Shown: positions 11,780-24,305 of the stretch, one piece after another
Layout of the letters: the number at the start of each line of letters is the position of its first letter
Numbering within the stretch: the first letter of the stretch is position 1
Assembly: GCA_028571685.1 (NCBI GenBank)
Contig: CM053146.1
Span: 21,239,431 to 21,303,430 of the forward strand
DNA from: Heterohyrax brucei
Lineage: Eukaryota > Chordata > Mammalia > Hyracoidea > Procaviidae
Direction of reading: 5' to 3'
DNA: 64,000 nt
Notes under the pieces: generated by a model
The model's input: the letters and a program-made list of their open reading frames with translations, nothing else
The model's database searches: none
What the model was told of the DNA's origin: nothing
Program-made: the position numbers and the translations under genes

Positions 11780-12745
11780 CCGAGAGCCATCCACGCCCAA
11801 GGTAACAGCCTCGCGAACACAGCGCACGGCCGAGAGGCCAGCGGAGACCCTACAGCCTCTTACCTTCGAACCGCAGCCGAGTTTTCTCGGCTGGAGAAAA
11901 AAACCTCGAGGCCCAGGCGCGCTGTGGAGAAGCGCGTCCGTCGGCCGCTCCCGGGGTCTCCCTCAGCGGCCCCCCAGCAACAGCCGCCACAGCGGCCGCG
12001 CCACGGCCCCCAGCCGCCAGCACCACCTCATACTGCGGGGCTGCTGTGGGTCGGCGGCGCCAAGGAGGCGGGCCGGAGGCGGGCAGGAGGCGCCCTCGTC
12101 CCACCTCCCAGCGGGGATGAGATAATCCACACCCCTCCAAAAGTGCTGTGGGGGAGGGAGCCCCGGGCCCGGGAAGTCCCGTCCCCAAACCTCTGACACC
12201 AAGGAGGCCGAAGCCAAGTCTCTTCCCCTCCTCGGTTTAGGCTCCAAATTGAGCCTCTGGGGAGCCAGGAGTCCCGCGAGAACAATGCGGAGGGGCCGCC
12301 ACGAGTGGCAAAGCGCGCACCACAGCGAGAGCTGGCGGGTAATCCAAGCCAGCGTTTGTGTGTGAGACTGCAAGAACAGAGCTCAATCACCCCCCTCCTC
12401 TTCCTCCTCCTTTCCTTCCTCCTCCCTCAAGCACACCCCGTCACCCAGGCCGCAGCATAGCAACGGAACATGGCGGCTGCGCAGGCGCCGCTACTTAGCG
12501 GCAAGCAGCAAAGCAGCACCAAAAGACAGCAATCTCGCGAGAGGCGAGGCCAAACCCCTTTCCAGCTAGCGGAGGGAGGAAAGGTTGAGCCGACGGGAGA
12601 GCTGAGGGACTTGCAGGTGCTGGGAAGGCCGGACCTGAGAAGGTTTGGGAGAGCGGCTGGGAAGAGGAGGTGGAGTGTTCTGGCCCCGCCCCCGCAACCC
12701 CGCTGCGATTGGCTGCGCAGACTGAGACACCCGCCCCCAACCCCG
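11780..12745. promoter_or_regulatory. CpG island promoter, possibly bidirectional
   Basis: GC- and CpG-rich block in otherwise AT-rich DNA. It holds a YY1-like site acATGGCGGC (12468-12477), an NRF1-like ctgcgcaggcgcc (12477-12489), the palindrome tctcgcgaga (12533-12542), GC boxes near 12684-12695 and an inverted CCAAT box gattgg (12707-12712) followed by ctgcgcag. These are standard parts of TATA-less housekeeping promoters. On the minus strand a strong splice donor ttcgaag/GTAAGAG lies at 11864/11863, which could end a first exon transcribed leftwards. On the plus strand an ATG at 12470 overlaps the YY1 site and opens a 96-codon frame. The gene served is not identifiable. Confidence 0.8.
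11864..12400 (-). other. Candidate first exon of a leftward gene
   Basis: Inference only. The left edge is the donor ttcgaag/GTAAGAG; the right edge (start site) is unknown within the island. Several overlapping GC-rich minus-strand frames cross this interval, as is usual for CpG islands, and none is recognisable, so it may be wholly 5' UTR. Confidence 0.35.
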
Positions 12746-12760
12746 TTGCAGGACCTGTGA
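12470..12760 (+). CDS. Candidate N-terminal coding exon (unidentified, starts MAAAQAPLL)
   Basis: ATG at 12470 sits in acATGGCGGC, a combined YY1/start context common in housekeeping genes. The frame is open for 96 codons and is rich in Arg, Gln and Pro with no recognised domain. It may continue by splicing or be chance in GC-rich DNA. No family is recognised. Confidence 0.25.
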   Translation: MAAAQAPLLSGKQQSSTKRQQSRERRGQTPFQLAEGGKVEPTGELRDLQVLGRPDLRRFGRAAGKRRWSVLAPPPQPRCDWLRRLRHPPPTPLQDL

Positions 12761-12914
12761 AGGAGAGAACGCAGGGGTCACAAACCGAAGTTTTAAGGGA
12801 GGAGATGAGACTAATTAGCAGTAGATCGTCCCATCCTCAAGGCTGATAAAGGCATAGGTTTTACCATGCAGTTTTGAATTATTTTCAGTCGTAAATATAG
12901 GCCTTAGTGCAAAG

Positions 12915-12990
12915 TCTAAACAGCATTCACTTATTTAGCAAATATTTGGGTGCCTCCTGTGTGCCAAGAACAATGTGCTTTTAAATTTTT
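12915..12990 (+). repeat. L2 LINE 3' fragment
   Basis: 'ttcacttatttagcaaatat' and 'gcctcctgtgtgccaag' are characteristic of the L2 3' end. Confidence 0.6.
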
Positions 12991-13204
12991 AATTCTAGTA
13001 GCGTATACGGATTTGGTATTATATCAGGGTTTGTATCCGGGTGCATTCTAATATTTCACTGATGATACAAGTTTATTGATGATGGAATGAATGCCTGGGA
13101 AGCGGGCAATCTCTGTTGAAATCCAGGGGGAGTATTGGAGAACCCTCCCACTTTCTGAGTTTATTTATTTATTTTTTCGGTGCCCTTTCCGATTACCTGG
13201 CGCC

Positions 13205-13375
13205 TTCTTGGAAACCCCGGTGATGTAGTAGTTAAAGGCTGTTAACCAGAAGGTGGGCAGTTCAAATCTACCAGACGGTCCTTGAAAACTCTGTGAGGCG
13301 TCCTGCGCTTTCTTGTAGTGGCGCTGTGAGTCGGAATCGACTCGACGGCAGGGGTTTGATTTTTTTGGTTTAGTG
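13205..13375 (+). repeat. AfroSINE (sense), relatively young
   Basis: Contains 'gtagttaaaggctgttaacc' and the well-preserved tail 'gagtcggaatcgactcgacg' followed by 'tttttttggttt'. The tail is close to its likely consensus, so this copy is younger than most here. Confidence 0.9.
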
Positions 13376-14155
13376 CCTTCTTGTTGGCTTCCACACTGCA
13401 TCAGGGCAAGTTTTGTTACAAACGTTCTTTCAAAATACCACTCTGCAAGCTGACAAAAAGGCTGTTTACTAATCGGGGGCAGTGTTTTCAAGGTGAAAGC
13501 AAGCCAATTTATACAAAACTGTGAAAAATAGTTTCTATTTACCCTTTTCCCCAACTCCTCTTCCGTAGCTTTTCCATTTTTAAAAAGACATCTTGTCAAG
13601 TTTTTCCCAGAGCTGGGTTGCACCCATTGCTCATGCATCCCTGTCTAAATATGCTGCCCTGCTTTTAGCTTCCCTTTTCCTCTGCTTTCGTTCTTACTAT
13701 TCCTTCTGCTAAACTGTTCTTCACCATCTCTGCCTATCAACGTCCAGTCATCCTCCAGCTGCAGACCAGGTGGGACTTCCACCAGAAGGAAAAAGTGTTG
13801 TCTTCCTCTGGCATTGATAATGGTTCGTAATGCCCCGCGGTTCTTATCAGAATGTACATTTTGTTATTGGATACTTAATCTGTATTGGCCTTATGGCCGC
13901 TACTACCTGGTGAGCTACATGAGGGCAAGGATCTCTTCTTGGTCGTCTTTGTATCTCTTATATTGTTTGGTGAAACTACCTAGTGTCAAAAAAAGTTTGC
14001 TGAAAAAATGAAATGCTTGACTTAATTGGTGGGATCTGAGACACTGCAAAGTAAGATACTTGAGACAAGACAAACTCTTCTTCCCCTTCCTAATCTGGTA
14101 GGTTGCTGTGTCTCTGGGTGATGCTAGATTGGTCTAGATATGTGTTTATCAATGC
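13376..14155. other. No gene recognised
   Basis: Unassigned sequence between two SINEs. Frames at 13165-13638 (minus) and 13814-14011 (plus) look like chance or overlap the SINE. Confidence 0.4.
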
Positions 14156-14157
14156 CC

Positions 14158-14365
14158 CACCTGTGTTGTTGTTGGTTACCATCAAGTCATCTCCATCTCA
14201 TGATAACAATATGTATAACACAACACTACCCAGACTTGTGTACCATGGCCTTTGGTATATCTAAGTCCATAGTGAAGGCTATTGTGCCAGCCCGTCTCAC
14301 TGAGGCTCCCCGTCATTTTGATTGGCCTGCTTTACCAAAGACAGTGCACTTTTCTAGCAGTTGAT
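14158..14365 (-). repeat. Long AfroSINE/RTE-type variant (antisense)
   Basis: Begins 'ttgttgttggttaccatcaa', the antisense of the CAACAACAA-tailed 3' end used by RTE elements, and continues with a diverged body. Confidence 0.6.
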
Positions 14366-14444
14366 CTTTCATAACGACACACCTATATCAGACAATATTC
14401 TATCCATATACTGTAATCCATAAAGTTTTAACTGACTAATTTCC

Positions 14445-15000
14445 TTTTAAAAAAAACTTATTGTGGTTTAAGTGAAGGCTTACAATCCAAATCAATTTGC
14501 CATATAAAACCCTACATACACACCACTACACAACCCTAAGTGTTCTCCCCTTCCCCCGTGACAGCACATTCCTCTTTTCCACTTTGTACTTCCCAGATCC
14601 ATTCAACCAACTCCTGTGCCACTCCACCCTCTCGTCTTGCCTCTAGACAAGAAATGGTTAGACATCCTTATGTATGTATTTAAGCAAAGAAGCACATTCT
14701 TCACTAGCATCACTCTGTGTTGCAGTCCAGTCCAATCTTTGTCTGAAGAATTGTCTTTGGTACTGATTTCAGCTCTGGACTAACAGTCTGGGGACCATGT
14801 CCTCAGGGACCCTTCTGTCTGACAGACCATCAAATGTTGTCTTTTAATAGAGTTCTTGTTCTGCACAATCATTTTTGTCCTGCTACGTCAGGGACTTTAC
14901 GTAGTGTTTCCTGTCGGCACAGTTATTGGCGGTGGCTGGGCACCATCTAGTTCTTCTAGTCTCGTGTTGATGTAGTCTCTGGATCATATTTTCCTCATGT
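14445..15000 (-). mobile_element. L1 3' UTR, truncated (antisense)
   Basis: Poly(T)-like start, 'tattgtggtttaagtgaagg', 'cagtccaatctttgtctgaa' and 'ggctgggcaccatctagttc' recur in the other minus-strand L1 3' UTRs at 15250 and 52614. Confidence 0.75.
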
Positions 15001-15024
15001 CATTGACTAATTTTTAAAAGTAGA

Positions 15025-15175
15025 TACCCAGGTCTTTCTTCCTGCTGTTAGTCTGGAAGCTCTGCTAAAACTTGTCCACCCTGGGTAACACTGTTGGAAG
15101 GTTCCAGCATCACAGCAGCACAAGACACCACAGTACAACAGATAGTGATGATGTCTTTGTAAATAGTGTCCCAAC
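15025..15175 (-). mobile_element. RTE 5'-region fragment (antisense)
   Basis: 'cccaggtctttcttcctgc', 'agtctggaagctctgctaaa' and 'tgttggaaggttccagcatc' are the antisense of the RTE-type segment near 38380-38430 ('tttcagtcaagcttccagac'). Confidence 0.6.
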
Positions 15176-16322
15176 TAATCTTCTTATCTCCAGACCCTCT
15201 TCTCCAGTTCATTCCTTTACCCTCATCTGCAACCACAGTGACCTTTTTTTTTCATTATGATTGAGTGAAAATGTACATTCCCATATAAATTTATATTCCC
15301 ACCTATATGGGGCTCCCACTGCTCTCTCTGCCCAGTGACAGCACACTCTTCCTCTCTGCTCTATATGTGTCTTATCCTCCCAACAATCTCCTATCCCCTC
15401 CTGTCTACCCACTCCCCCACCTCCAGTAAGAGATCAGAAAGATGACATCCTATAGATGTGTAGAACCATAAAGTGTACACATGATATGGCCGCTCTGTGT
15501 CACCAAGTCCAATCCATTCCTGTCCGAAGAGTTGACCTCCATTATGATTAACAGACAGGGGCAGCATGGGGGCCAGGGGCCATGCTCCCGGGGGAACTCC
15601 GAGGCCCCCAGACCATCAGTTGCAGTCTTTTAGTGGAGATCTCAGGGTGCACTCCTTTGTATTCTTGTATTACCAGTGAGACTCAACTTTGTGAGCTCTA
15701 TCATGGCTATCACTGGTGGTGGCTGGGCACCATCTGGTTCTTCCGGTCACAAGTCAGTGTGGTCACCCACTTACATGGGTCTCTGTCTTCTGGGTTCTCT
15801 TTCCCCCATGTCGTTTTGGTCCTTGGTGATCACCTGTTCCTGTTGAGTTGGGACAATATGCTGTACCCTCAGATGGCACCTTGGCAGGTTTCCAGGCCTC
15901 AGGTGCCACTCACCAATGTGGGGTGCAGTAAGCTCTGTTAGCAAGACACTCATTGTGCCAATTGGCCTCAATTTCCCCTGAAAACGTGGTCCCCACTACC
16001 CTGCCCCAGCTACTCTGTCCTTGGAATATTGAGTTAAGATGGGAGGAGTAGTCATGTTATATTGAAGTCCTGTTAATATTGATCTTTTTTCTAATGTGTG
16101 CTGTCACAGATTTCGCCCAATCAAATCTCTATAAACTAATCTAAACCCTTCCCCTCTTCCCATCCTTGCAGCCATCAAAGAATCTTTTCTTCTATGCATG
16201 AGTCTGTTTTTAAGTTCTTATCATAGAGGTCTCATACAATATTTGTCCTTTTTTGGTGACCGCTTTCACTCAACATAATGTCCTCCAATTCAAACCAGGT
16301 TAGCAGATGTTTTCTAAAATCA

Positions 16323-16613
16323 TCATTGTTCTTTATCGTTGGAGAAGAAGGTGTAGTTGTCCACTGATGGATAGAAAATTCTGTATATGTCGATGAGGTC
16401 TAGTTGGTTAATTGTGGCAATAAGGTCTTCTGTGTCTTTACTGAGCTTTCTTCTAGATCTGTCCAATATAGAGAGTGGAGTGTTGAAGTCTCCCACTATA
16501 ATTGTGGAGTGATCTGACTCACTTTGGAGTATAATCAGTGTTTCTTCGATGTATTTAGGTGCATAAATATTTAATATTGTTAAGTGCAGCTTGTGTATTA
16601 AACCTTTCAGCAA
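16323..16613 (-). pseudogene. L1 ORF2 endonuclease fragment, fused to the ORF2 C-terminus
   Basis: The minus frame reads 'IIVGDFNTPLS', the conserved GDFN block of the L1 endonuclease, then 'NQLDLIDIYRIFYPS'. It ends abruptly where the deletion joins it to the ORF2 3' end. Non-functional. Confidence 0.8.
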
Positions 16614-17349
16614 TAGTGTCCATCCTTGTCCACGATGGTAGATTTTACATTAAAATCTATTTTATCTGGGATTAGAATTGCCACACCTGCTCTTCTTTGT
16701 GTATTGTTAGCTTGATATATATTCTTTAATCCTCTAATTTTCGGTTTGTTCATATCTTTAAGTCCAAGGTGAGTTTATTGTAGGCAGCATATGGATGGGT
16801 CATGTCTTTTGATCCAAAATGTCACTCGATGTCTCTTTACTCATATTCAATGTAATTATTAATGGGTATGTGTTTAGTGCGGTGTTTACTTTTGTGTTGA
16901 TGTTTTCTCTTGTTCTTATTAATCTGTTCTGGGGCATTCTTCTTTGTGAGTTGATTTTTCACCTTTTTCAGGGTTGGTTCTGTGGTTGTTGAGACTCCAG
17001 TATTACGTTTCTTGATTTGATCTGTTGCATCTTTGTTGTGCTTTACAGCTACCCCTATGATCCATCTTAATAAACTATGTATAAATCTGATCTTAATTGC
17101 TATCAGTCTTATTAACTTTCTGTCCATCTGGAAGGACTGTAACAACTGTACTGTATCCCTCTTTTTGATATGATGGCATCATAGTTTTCATAATATGATC
17201 ACTGGATCATTTCTTTCACTATTATAGTTTTGATTGAGTTTGGAGCCTTCCCTAAATGAGTAGGTTTCTGGGTGATGTTTCCTGTATTTTCTTCTGAAGT
17301 ATAAAGCTAGTGGTTTTGTTCTTCTAAGCCAAGAGATTTTTTCAGTATA

Positions 17350-18200
17350 GTTTGGTTTTTACAAAGTATCTGAGTTTCTGTTTATCTGGAAATGTCTTAA
17401 TTTCATTTTCATATTTGAAAGATAGTTTTACAGGATATATAATTCTTGGTTGGAAGTTCTTCTCCTTCAAGGCTTTGAATATATCACACCACGTCTCCGT
17501 GCCGGCTTTCTGTCTGCAGAGAAATCCAACGAAAGCCTACAGGGTTTCCCTCTGAATGTTAGCTTTGCTTTGAGTCTTGCTGCCTTTAAGAGTTTCTGCT
17601 TATGTTTCATTTTGTTAAGTTTGATTATAATATGTCTTAGAATCTTGCTTTTGAGATCTATATTGAGTGGCATTCAATATGCATCTGGATATCTATGTTT
17701 TTGTCTTTCATAATTTTAGGGAAGTTTTCTGTTCAGCAGCCCAGCAACAATACTCTCTGTGTTCTCAGGTGTCTCAAATTAGGCACGCCAATTAATCATA
17801 GATTGTTCCTCTTAATAGAGTCCCATATGCTTCTTCATTTTTCTTGTTTCTTTTTTCTGGTTTCTCCTCATAGCTGCTAGAGTCAGTAGCTCTGTCTTCC
17901 AAGTCAGAAAGTCTATTTTCCATTTGTTCCATTCTGTTTTCTTGGCTTTAATTGAAGTTTCTATGTCTTTGATTTTGTTCTTGATCTGTTGGATTTCAGA
18001 GTATTGGTATTCCATCAGATCAAACAGCTTGCTTAATTTTTCATTTTGCTCTGCTGCATTTTGTAGACGGTCTAGGAGGGCTCTCTATATGTAGTCCTTT
18101 TGTATTCATCTTCTGATAGTTTCAGAAAGGTTTCTTTGTCTGGGAAGTTCTGTTGTGCTTTCTTCTGGGGGTCTTCTGAAGCCATGGGTGATTTCTTGGT
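17350..18200 (-). pseudogene. L1 ORF1 remnant
   Basis: Minus-strand frames match the ORF1 of the inverted copy at 57998-58956: the coiled-coil part (17812-18015, 'YSEIQQIKNKIKDIETS') and the RNA-binding/C-terminal part (17467-17673, 'LNKMKHKQKLLKAARLKAK'). Stops and frame breaks separate the blocks. Confidence 0.8.
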
Positions 18201-19110
18201 TATGCTTTTATCCAGAGTTTATTGCATTTGGGGCATCATGTGAGTCAGTAGAGGCTGGGAGAGATGCTGTGAGGATGGATCGCAGTTGTTTCTCTAGGCC
18301 ATCTTAAAATGAAAGGCAAAAGATATCTGAGAACTTTCAAAATCAGTCAGGTTTTCAGGTGTACTGGTCCCTCTTCCCAGCTGGCAAGGTAAGCACCTCT
18401 ATATCCAACCCCAGATGTTATAAACTAGTTCAAAATACAAAAAGGGTAATGCCCTGCTGGCCTCTGCTGCCGGGCCCCAGCCATAGGTGATACTGTGTAG
18501 AATACAACTTTTCTGCCAGAAAAGCACTCTCCTCCGGGCAGACACTGCCTCTCAGCCTAGGAATTAGGTCCAGCTGAGGTCTCCGTAAGGGTATATCTGC
18601 CTCCCAGTGGAACGAGACGGCATCCCGCACACTCTCCGTGCCTGCCACGGCACAGGCCACTCAATGGCAGCAGTGGAAAGAGAGGCCAAAGATGCTGACA
18701 TGCACAGAGTCCAAAGCTAGGCTCTCAAAGAGTCACAATTCGCCTGCCAATCCCATAAGCAGTGTGCCTGAGACCAGCTACCAGTGAAGTCCCCACTCTG
18801 CCCGCTGGCCAAGACAGTGGAAAAAAAATTAAAATGGCGAGTTACCCTCAATCCATGAAAGCCAGCACTCACTGAGAGCAGGAGTCAGTGAAAGAGAGGA
18901 AATTGTCCATTCAGTGGTATGAAGTCCAAATTAACAGCCCTATGCCATGTCCTAGGGCTCACTAGGTGTCCAGAAGGCTCCATTTAGTTATCAGTTCAGG
19001 TCTTGGTTTCCACAGGAATTTAGGGAGATGTGTATTTAGTCCACCATCTTGACTCCACCCCCACAGTGATCTTTTTAAAATGTAAATCTGACTTATATCA
19101 TAAATGTAAC

Positions 19111-19646
19111 TGAAAGGACCCCCAACAGGGGAGACCCCTCCTCAAGTCACAGGTGACGGCGTAACCCCAATCAGTCACGGAGTCTGCAGCTTGATGCAAC
19201 AGCAAGAGGTTTTTATTCCAGCGTGCTGGGGCTCAATCCATACTCTTGTCAGAGTAGAGGGAATGGGCCCCGAACAAGAAAAGTACAGAGTATATAAAGG
19301 CAGGGTCTTACATTCTTGGGGGAGGTGGGGTTGGGGAAGGTTCTGCGTGGGGTTGGTTTGTATTAGCTCGGGGCTAAGGCGGATATTTCGGGTGCATTTA
19401 CTTCCTGGTAAGTTCCTTCTTGTTATTCCCGAAACCAGCCTTTTTGGGTAAGTTCCTGGAACTCTGAAGGGGGATTGGTTCTATATTGTCCTGTTGTTTC
19501 TAAAACTAGTTCTTGTGGTTAGGGAAGTGGCCCTTCTCGTTTTTGTTCAACAGTCAGGAATGTATGGGCTGAGTGCTCGGGGGGGGGGGTAACTAAAGGA
19601 AAGTTGTAAAAAGATCTTTTTCCTTACAACAAATTTTTCCCTAACA
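19111..19646 (-). repeat. 3' LTR of the class I provirus
   Basis: 536 bp, TGTTAGGG...CTTTCA on the minus strand. A TATA-like 'tatataaagg' motif (19291-19300) lies on the plus strand. It is nearly identical to 25034-25570; differences include gacggcg/gatggtg, ccccgaa/ccctgaa, tctgcg/tccgcg, ggtaag/ggtgag, taaagg/tagagg and caaat/cagtt. Confidence 0.95.
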
Positions 19647-19659
19647 TTCCCTCCTTTTT
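19647..19659 (-). other. Polypurine tract
   Basis: AAAAAGGAGGGAA on the minus strand directly abuts the 3' LTR, as required for plus-strand priming in retroviral replication. Confidence 0.9.
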
Positions 19660-20323
19660 GTTTTGTGAGAATGTTCTGGGGCCCAATCTTGGGACCCTTA
19701 AGGTGTGGCTATTTCTCTAGTTTCTACTGTTGGTACTGTTGTCTGAGGACCATAATTTGTACAGCACTTATTCTTTCTCCTACAAAAGTTATTAGTTTGT
19801 TAATTAAGCAAGGTCCGATAGTTAATAAGAGGAGGAGAAGGAGTAGGGGGCCTAGAAGGTTGGACATTAGGGTGGTCAGCCCGGGGGACCAGGAGAACAG
19901 AGACTCAACTGATCTTAATGAGGTCCCCTATTTTCCCATCCAGGGTGCATTGGTTTTACAGCCCCATGTATAACAGAAATAATCATTTGTTCCTCCACAT
20001 GATCCATAGACATTAGCCCCGGGACAGATGTAAAATTGTTTCTTAGCCAGTTGTTGCATGAGGTAGTTAGTTGCCCACCCCCACCCATCAGCATGTATAC
20101 ATCCCCCAGTATTTGAGTGTTCATGTGCACAAACCAGGTATGGGTCTTTCTTAAGCTGTGAGCCTATAGAACCCCCCACAAGGTCACATGAATCAAGGTG
20201 AAAAACTGGTGAAGTCAACTCGGAAGGGCCGAGGTTTCTTGGAGTCACCTCAGGGCCACTATGTTGTTGCACCCTCCATTGAAGGTAGATGGGAGTGATA
20301 GACCCAGGGCCGGATCCTGTCAA
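19660..20323 (-). pseudogene. env remnant: SU N-terminal part joined to TM C-terminal part
   Basis: The right part (19928-20323) encodes a cysteine-rich surface-protein stretch with 'FYICPG' and 'CGGTNDYFCYTWGCK', the CGG...FC..WGC pattern of gammaretroviral SU N-terminal domains. The left part (about 19690-19920) encodes a membrane-spanning stretch 'LLGPLLLLLLLTIGPCLI' followed by a short tail 'NKLITFVGERI', as at the end of TM. About 1.3 kb or more of SU and TM is missing, including the fusion peptide and immunosuppressive region. It cannot form a working envelope. Confidence 0.85.
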
Positions 20324-21400
20324 CCTCGACGGCAGTGGGGATTGCCAGGATTACTGTGTGGGGTCCTTTCCAATGGTGCTCCAAAGTCTCCTTTTGGTGT
20401 CTCAGGACCCAGACTAGACCCCTGGCTGAAACTGATGTGGCTTTACAGGACGGAGATCGTGGAGGTGTCTTGACAAGGAGAAAAGCAGATCTTGAGTTTT
20501 CTGCAGGGCCTGGAGGGACTTAAGCAGGTCATGATTAGAAATTTCAGCAAGTATGTCATCCCTTGGTTTAGGGCAGAGGGGTGTGACCTCCCGAAAACAA
20601 TTTCATAGGGCGTAAGGCCTTGGGGGTAGGGAGAATTACACACACGCATTAAGGCAAAAGGGAAGCAGGGCCGTCTAGTCACCGCCAGTTTCTAGGGTCA
20701 ATTTGGTTAAGGTCTCCTCAAGGGTCCGGTTCATCCTCTCTACCTGTCCTGAACTCTGGGGGTGATAGACACAATGTAGTTTCCAGTTAATCCCCAGAAC
20801 AGATGTTACTCCCTGAGAGACTATGGCCACAAAGGCAGGGCCATTGTCTGATCCTAGCATCAACAGAATCCCAAACCTAGGTATGAGTTTTTCCAGGAGT
20901 TTTTTTTTTTCCAAACTACTTGTGCTGTCTCTCTCTTAGTGGGAAATGCCTCATTCCAACCAGAGAATGTATCTACGAAAACTAAAACGTACTTATATCC
21001 GTATCTGCCATGCTTAATTTCAGTGAAGTCCAGTTCTCAATGTACTGCAGGCATAGTACGTCTTTCTCTCTTACCTTGGTGGGCCTTACCAGAGCTGCCT
21101 GCATTAGTGGCTTGGCAGGCTTGGCAGGTATGTGTTATTCGTTCATCAAGCCGGGATAGTTTGGGTATATAGTACCTTGGAGACAGAAGTTCCTGGATTT
21201 TTGTTGCTCCCAGATGGGTGGTCTGGTGGATCTGGCGGACGAGCTTCTCTCCCAATTTTTGAGGGAGAATGAGGAGCCCTCCCGAAGTATAGTGTCATCC
21301 TTTCTTCTCTTCTAGGTGGGCTCTTTGGGAAGGGTTGGCTCGGGGAGCTGGATAGAACTCATCTCCAGGAGGCTGAGGGCAGCTTCCTTAGCTGCTCAGT
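20270..21400 (-). pseudogene. pol integrase region, broken
   Basis: Minus-strand frames give the zinc-binding domain (21037-21255, H...H then 'CQACQA'), the catalytic core (20675-20990, with 'SDNGPAF' for the second Asp and 'GQVERMNRT' for the Glu), and the C-terminal 'HWKGPHTVILA' domain (about 20290-20420). Several frame changes separate them. The start of env overlaps the end of this region, as usual in gammaretroviruses. Confidence 0.85.
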
Positions 21401-22540
<1,140 letters not shown>

Positions 22541-23221
22541 CCAGCCCTCCTGTCTTCCTCACCGGCAGGAGGGGAGTATTCCAGGGTGACTGGCAGGGCA
22601 CCAGTATTCTATGTTTTCTGAGTCTTTGAATGTGGGCCCTGATCCCTCTCTTTGCTTCTGGCACAATGGAGTACTGTTGCACCTGAATCGGGCTGGCAGA
22701 TGGTTTTAAAGTCACTATAACCAGTGGTTGGTGTTTGGCCAGTCCTGGGGAGTTGTTTTCAGCCCAAACCTGGGGAATCTCTTTGATCAATTGATCCACT
22801 GATATCACGAGGATAGAGCAGGGGCCCCTGTCAGAACCATCATAAAATCTGTATTCTTCCTCTAAAGGGGCTATCACATTGACTTGGGGTGTCAGGTAAG
22901 CATGATCCCCAGCAAAGTGGATAGTCGCCTGCGTTTTTGATAACAAGTCTCTTCCAAGTAAAGAGCACGGGCATTCAGACATTACTATAAACGAGAGGGA
23001 GACAGTCTTAACTCCCAGATCTACCTTTTGTTCATCAGTCCATGAGTAGGCATTAATCCCAGTAGCTCCTCATGCTAGGGTTCTGGTTTCAGTTATGGGT
23101 TCTAGGGGTTCAATTAGAACTGAGTTGCTAGCCCCGGTGTCGACCATGAATTCTACTGGCTGTCCCCCTATTTTTAAGGTTACCCTGGGCTCGGGGGCGG
23201 GGCCGGTGAGCCCTGACGCCC
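22541..23221 (-). pseudogene. pro and N-terminal RT (fingers), then deletion
   Basis: The protease shows the active site 'VDTGAS' (23128-23145) after '[13 protein letters not shown]', and 'LLGRDLL' further on. RT begins with 'PLVIVTLKPSA' and reaches 'NTPLLPVRKTG', then jumps near 22540 to the connection domain. The palm with the YxDD motif, about 250 residues, is absent. A frame break between the gag stop and 'EPRVTL' is compatible with one base lost in a C run. Confidence 0.85.
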
Positions 23222-24230
23222 TCAGGCCTCTAGGTTAAGAACCTTTGGAGGGGGCTTTCTTTTGGGGCACTCACCCTTCCAATGTCCAATTTCCTTGTAG
23301 TAGGCACACTGGTTTCTCTGCAGGGGAGGCTTTCCTGGCTTCCTTGTCTGACCGGTTTCTTCTCCCAAGGGCGCAGCGGCGCGTGGCCCCGGGCTTCTGC
23401 CAGGAGGATTCTGCTTACCTTTTTGGCTTGTTTGTCTTCTGGTAGTTCGCAGTTATTGAAGGTTTTCATAGCAATTTCCATCAGTTCAGATAGATTCTTT
23501 CCCTTGAATCCTTCTATTTTTTTTGTATTTTTCCCTCAGTCATTCCAGAAAGGCTGCTGGGGATTCTGAGGGTTCCTGAATTACCTGTGTTACTTTAGAC
23601 AAATTTGTGGGGCGCCTAGCGGCGGCCCAGAAACCCCCCATAAGAATCTGGCGGTAGACAGTTAGGCACTGCTTACCTGCAGTGGTGTTTGGGTCCCAAT
23701 TTGGGTGGGTCAGGAAAAGCGTGGTTAATCTCATCTAAATCACTCGTAAAGTTTCCATCATCTCCCGGCACCTGTTTTCTGGCTAGGGAAACAATCTTAG
23801 TCCTCCCCTCAGTGATAAAGAGGGCTTGGAGAAGTTGTTGTATGTGGTTTCTAAGAGGGGTATCAAGGTAAAAGGAGTATAGACCAAGAAGGGGGTCCCA
23901 GCCTCAGTCATGTGCCCTACAGCTCGCAAGGGGAAAATTTGCAGCCACGCAGGTGGCCGCCTGAGGAGGTCTTGCCAAGCAACAAGGTATGGTATTTGGT
24001 TAGGGTGACCCAGATCGCCAGAGATGACCTGAAAAACAGAATGGGTTTGTTTAATGTCTAGGGATCTCGTGGGTGGCCATCCAGTACCAAAGGCTGGCCA
24101 CTCCAGATTACAAAGTGTGTGGAGTTTTCTGACCACACTTTGCCAAAGTCTCGGGCTCGTTTCTGGAAATCTGAAAGTGGTTAAGGAATAGGTCTAGGGG
24201 TGTTACAGAGTGAGAAGAAGATTGCCCCAT
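23222..24230 (-). pseudogene. gag, second module (MA-CA-NC), frameshifted
   Basis: ATG at 24230 in a perfect Kozak context (gccaccATGG) opens '[19 protein letters not shown]'. Later frames give 'WPAFGTGWPPTRSLD' (matrix) and 'GGFWAAARRPTNLSKV' (capsid). The single zinc knuckle reads 'CAYYKEIGHWKGEC', where the second Cys is Tyr. Gag ends at TGA (23222-23224). At about 336 codons it is clearly shorter than a normal type-C Gag, so part of MA-p12-CA is lost. Confidence 0.8.
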
Positions 24231-24305
24231 GGTGGCAAAAGTAACAATCAGGACAAACAACACAATCAAACAGACACAGACCGGTCACAGAAGAAACGAA
24301 ACAAA

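Larger units (their letters stand above)
15248..19060 (-). mobile_element. L1 with intact ends but large internal ORF2 deletion
   Basis: The left end is a poly(T) start and the right end is the L1 5' terminus (minus strand: gtggagtcaagatggtgg). It is bracketed by about 15 bp of target duplication, ccacagtgaYctttt, at 15233 and 19061. From right to left: 5' UTR (about 18200-19060), broken ORF1 (about 17350-18200), inter-ORF, the endonuclease start of ORF2 (about 16340-16800), then a direct jump at about 16337 to the last codons of ORF2 and the 3' UTR (15250-16330). Most of endonuclease, all of RT and the C-terminal region are missing, about 3 kb or more. Confidence 0.85.

Noticed and set aside
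11850-12390. Overlapping long minus-strand frames in the CpG island
   Set aside because: GC-rich DNA has few stops; three frames are open at once and none shows a known motif, so I do not call a protein.
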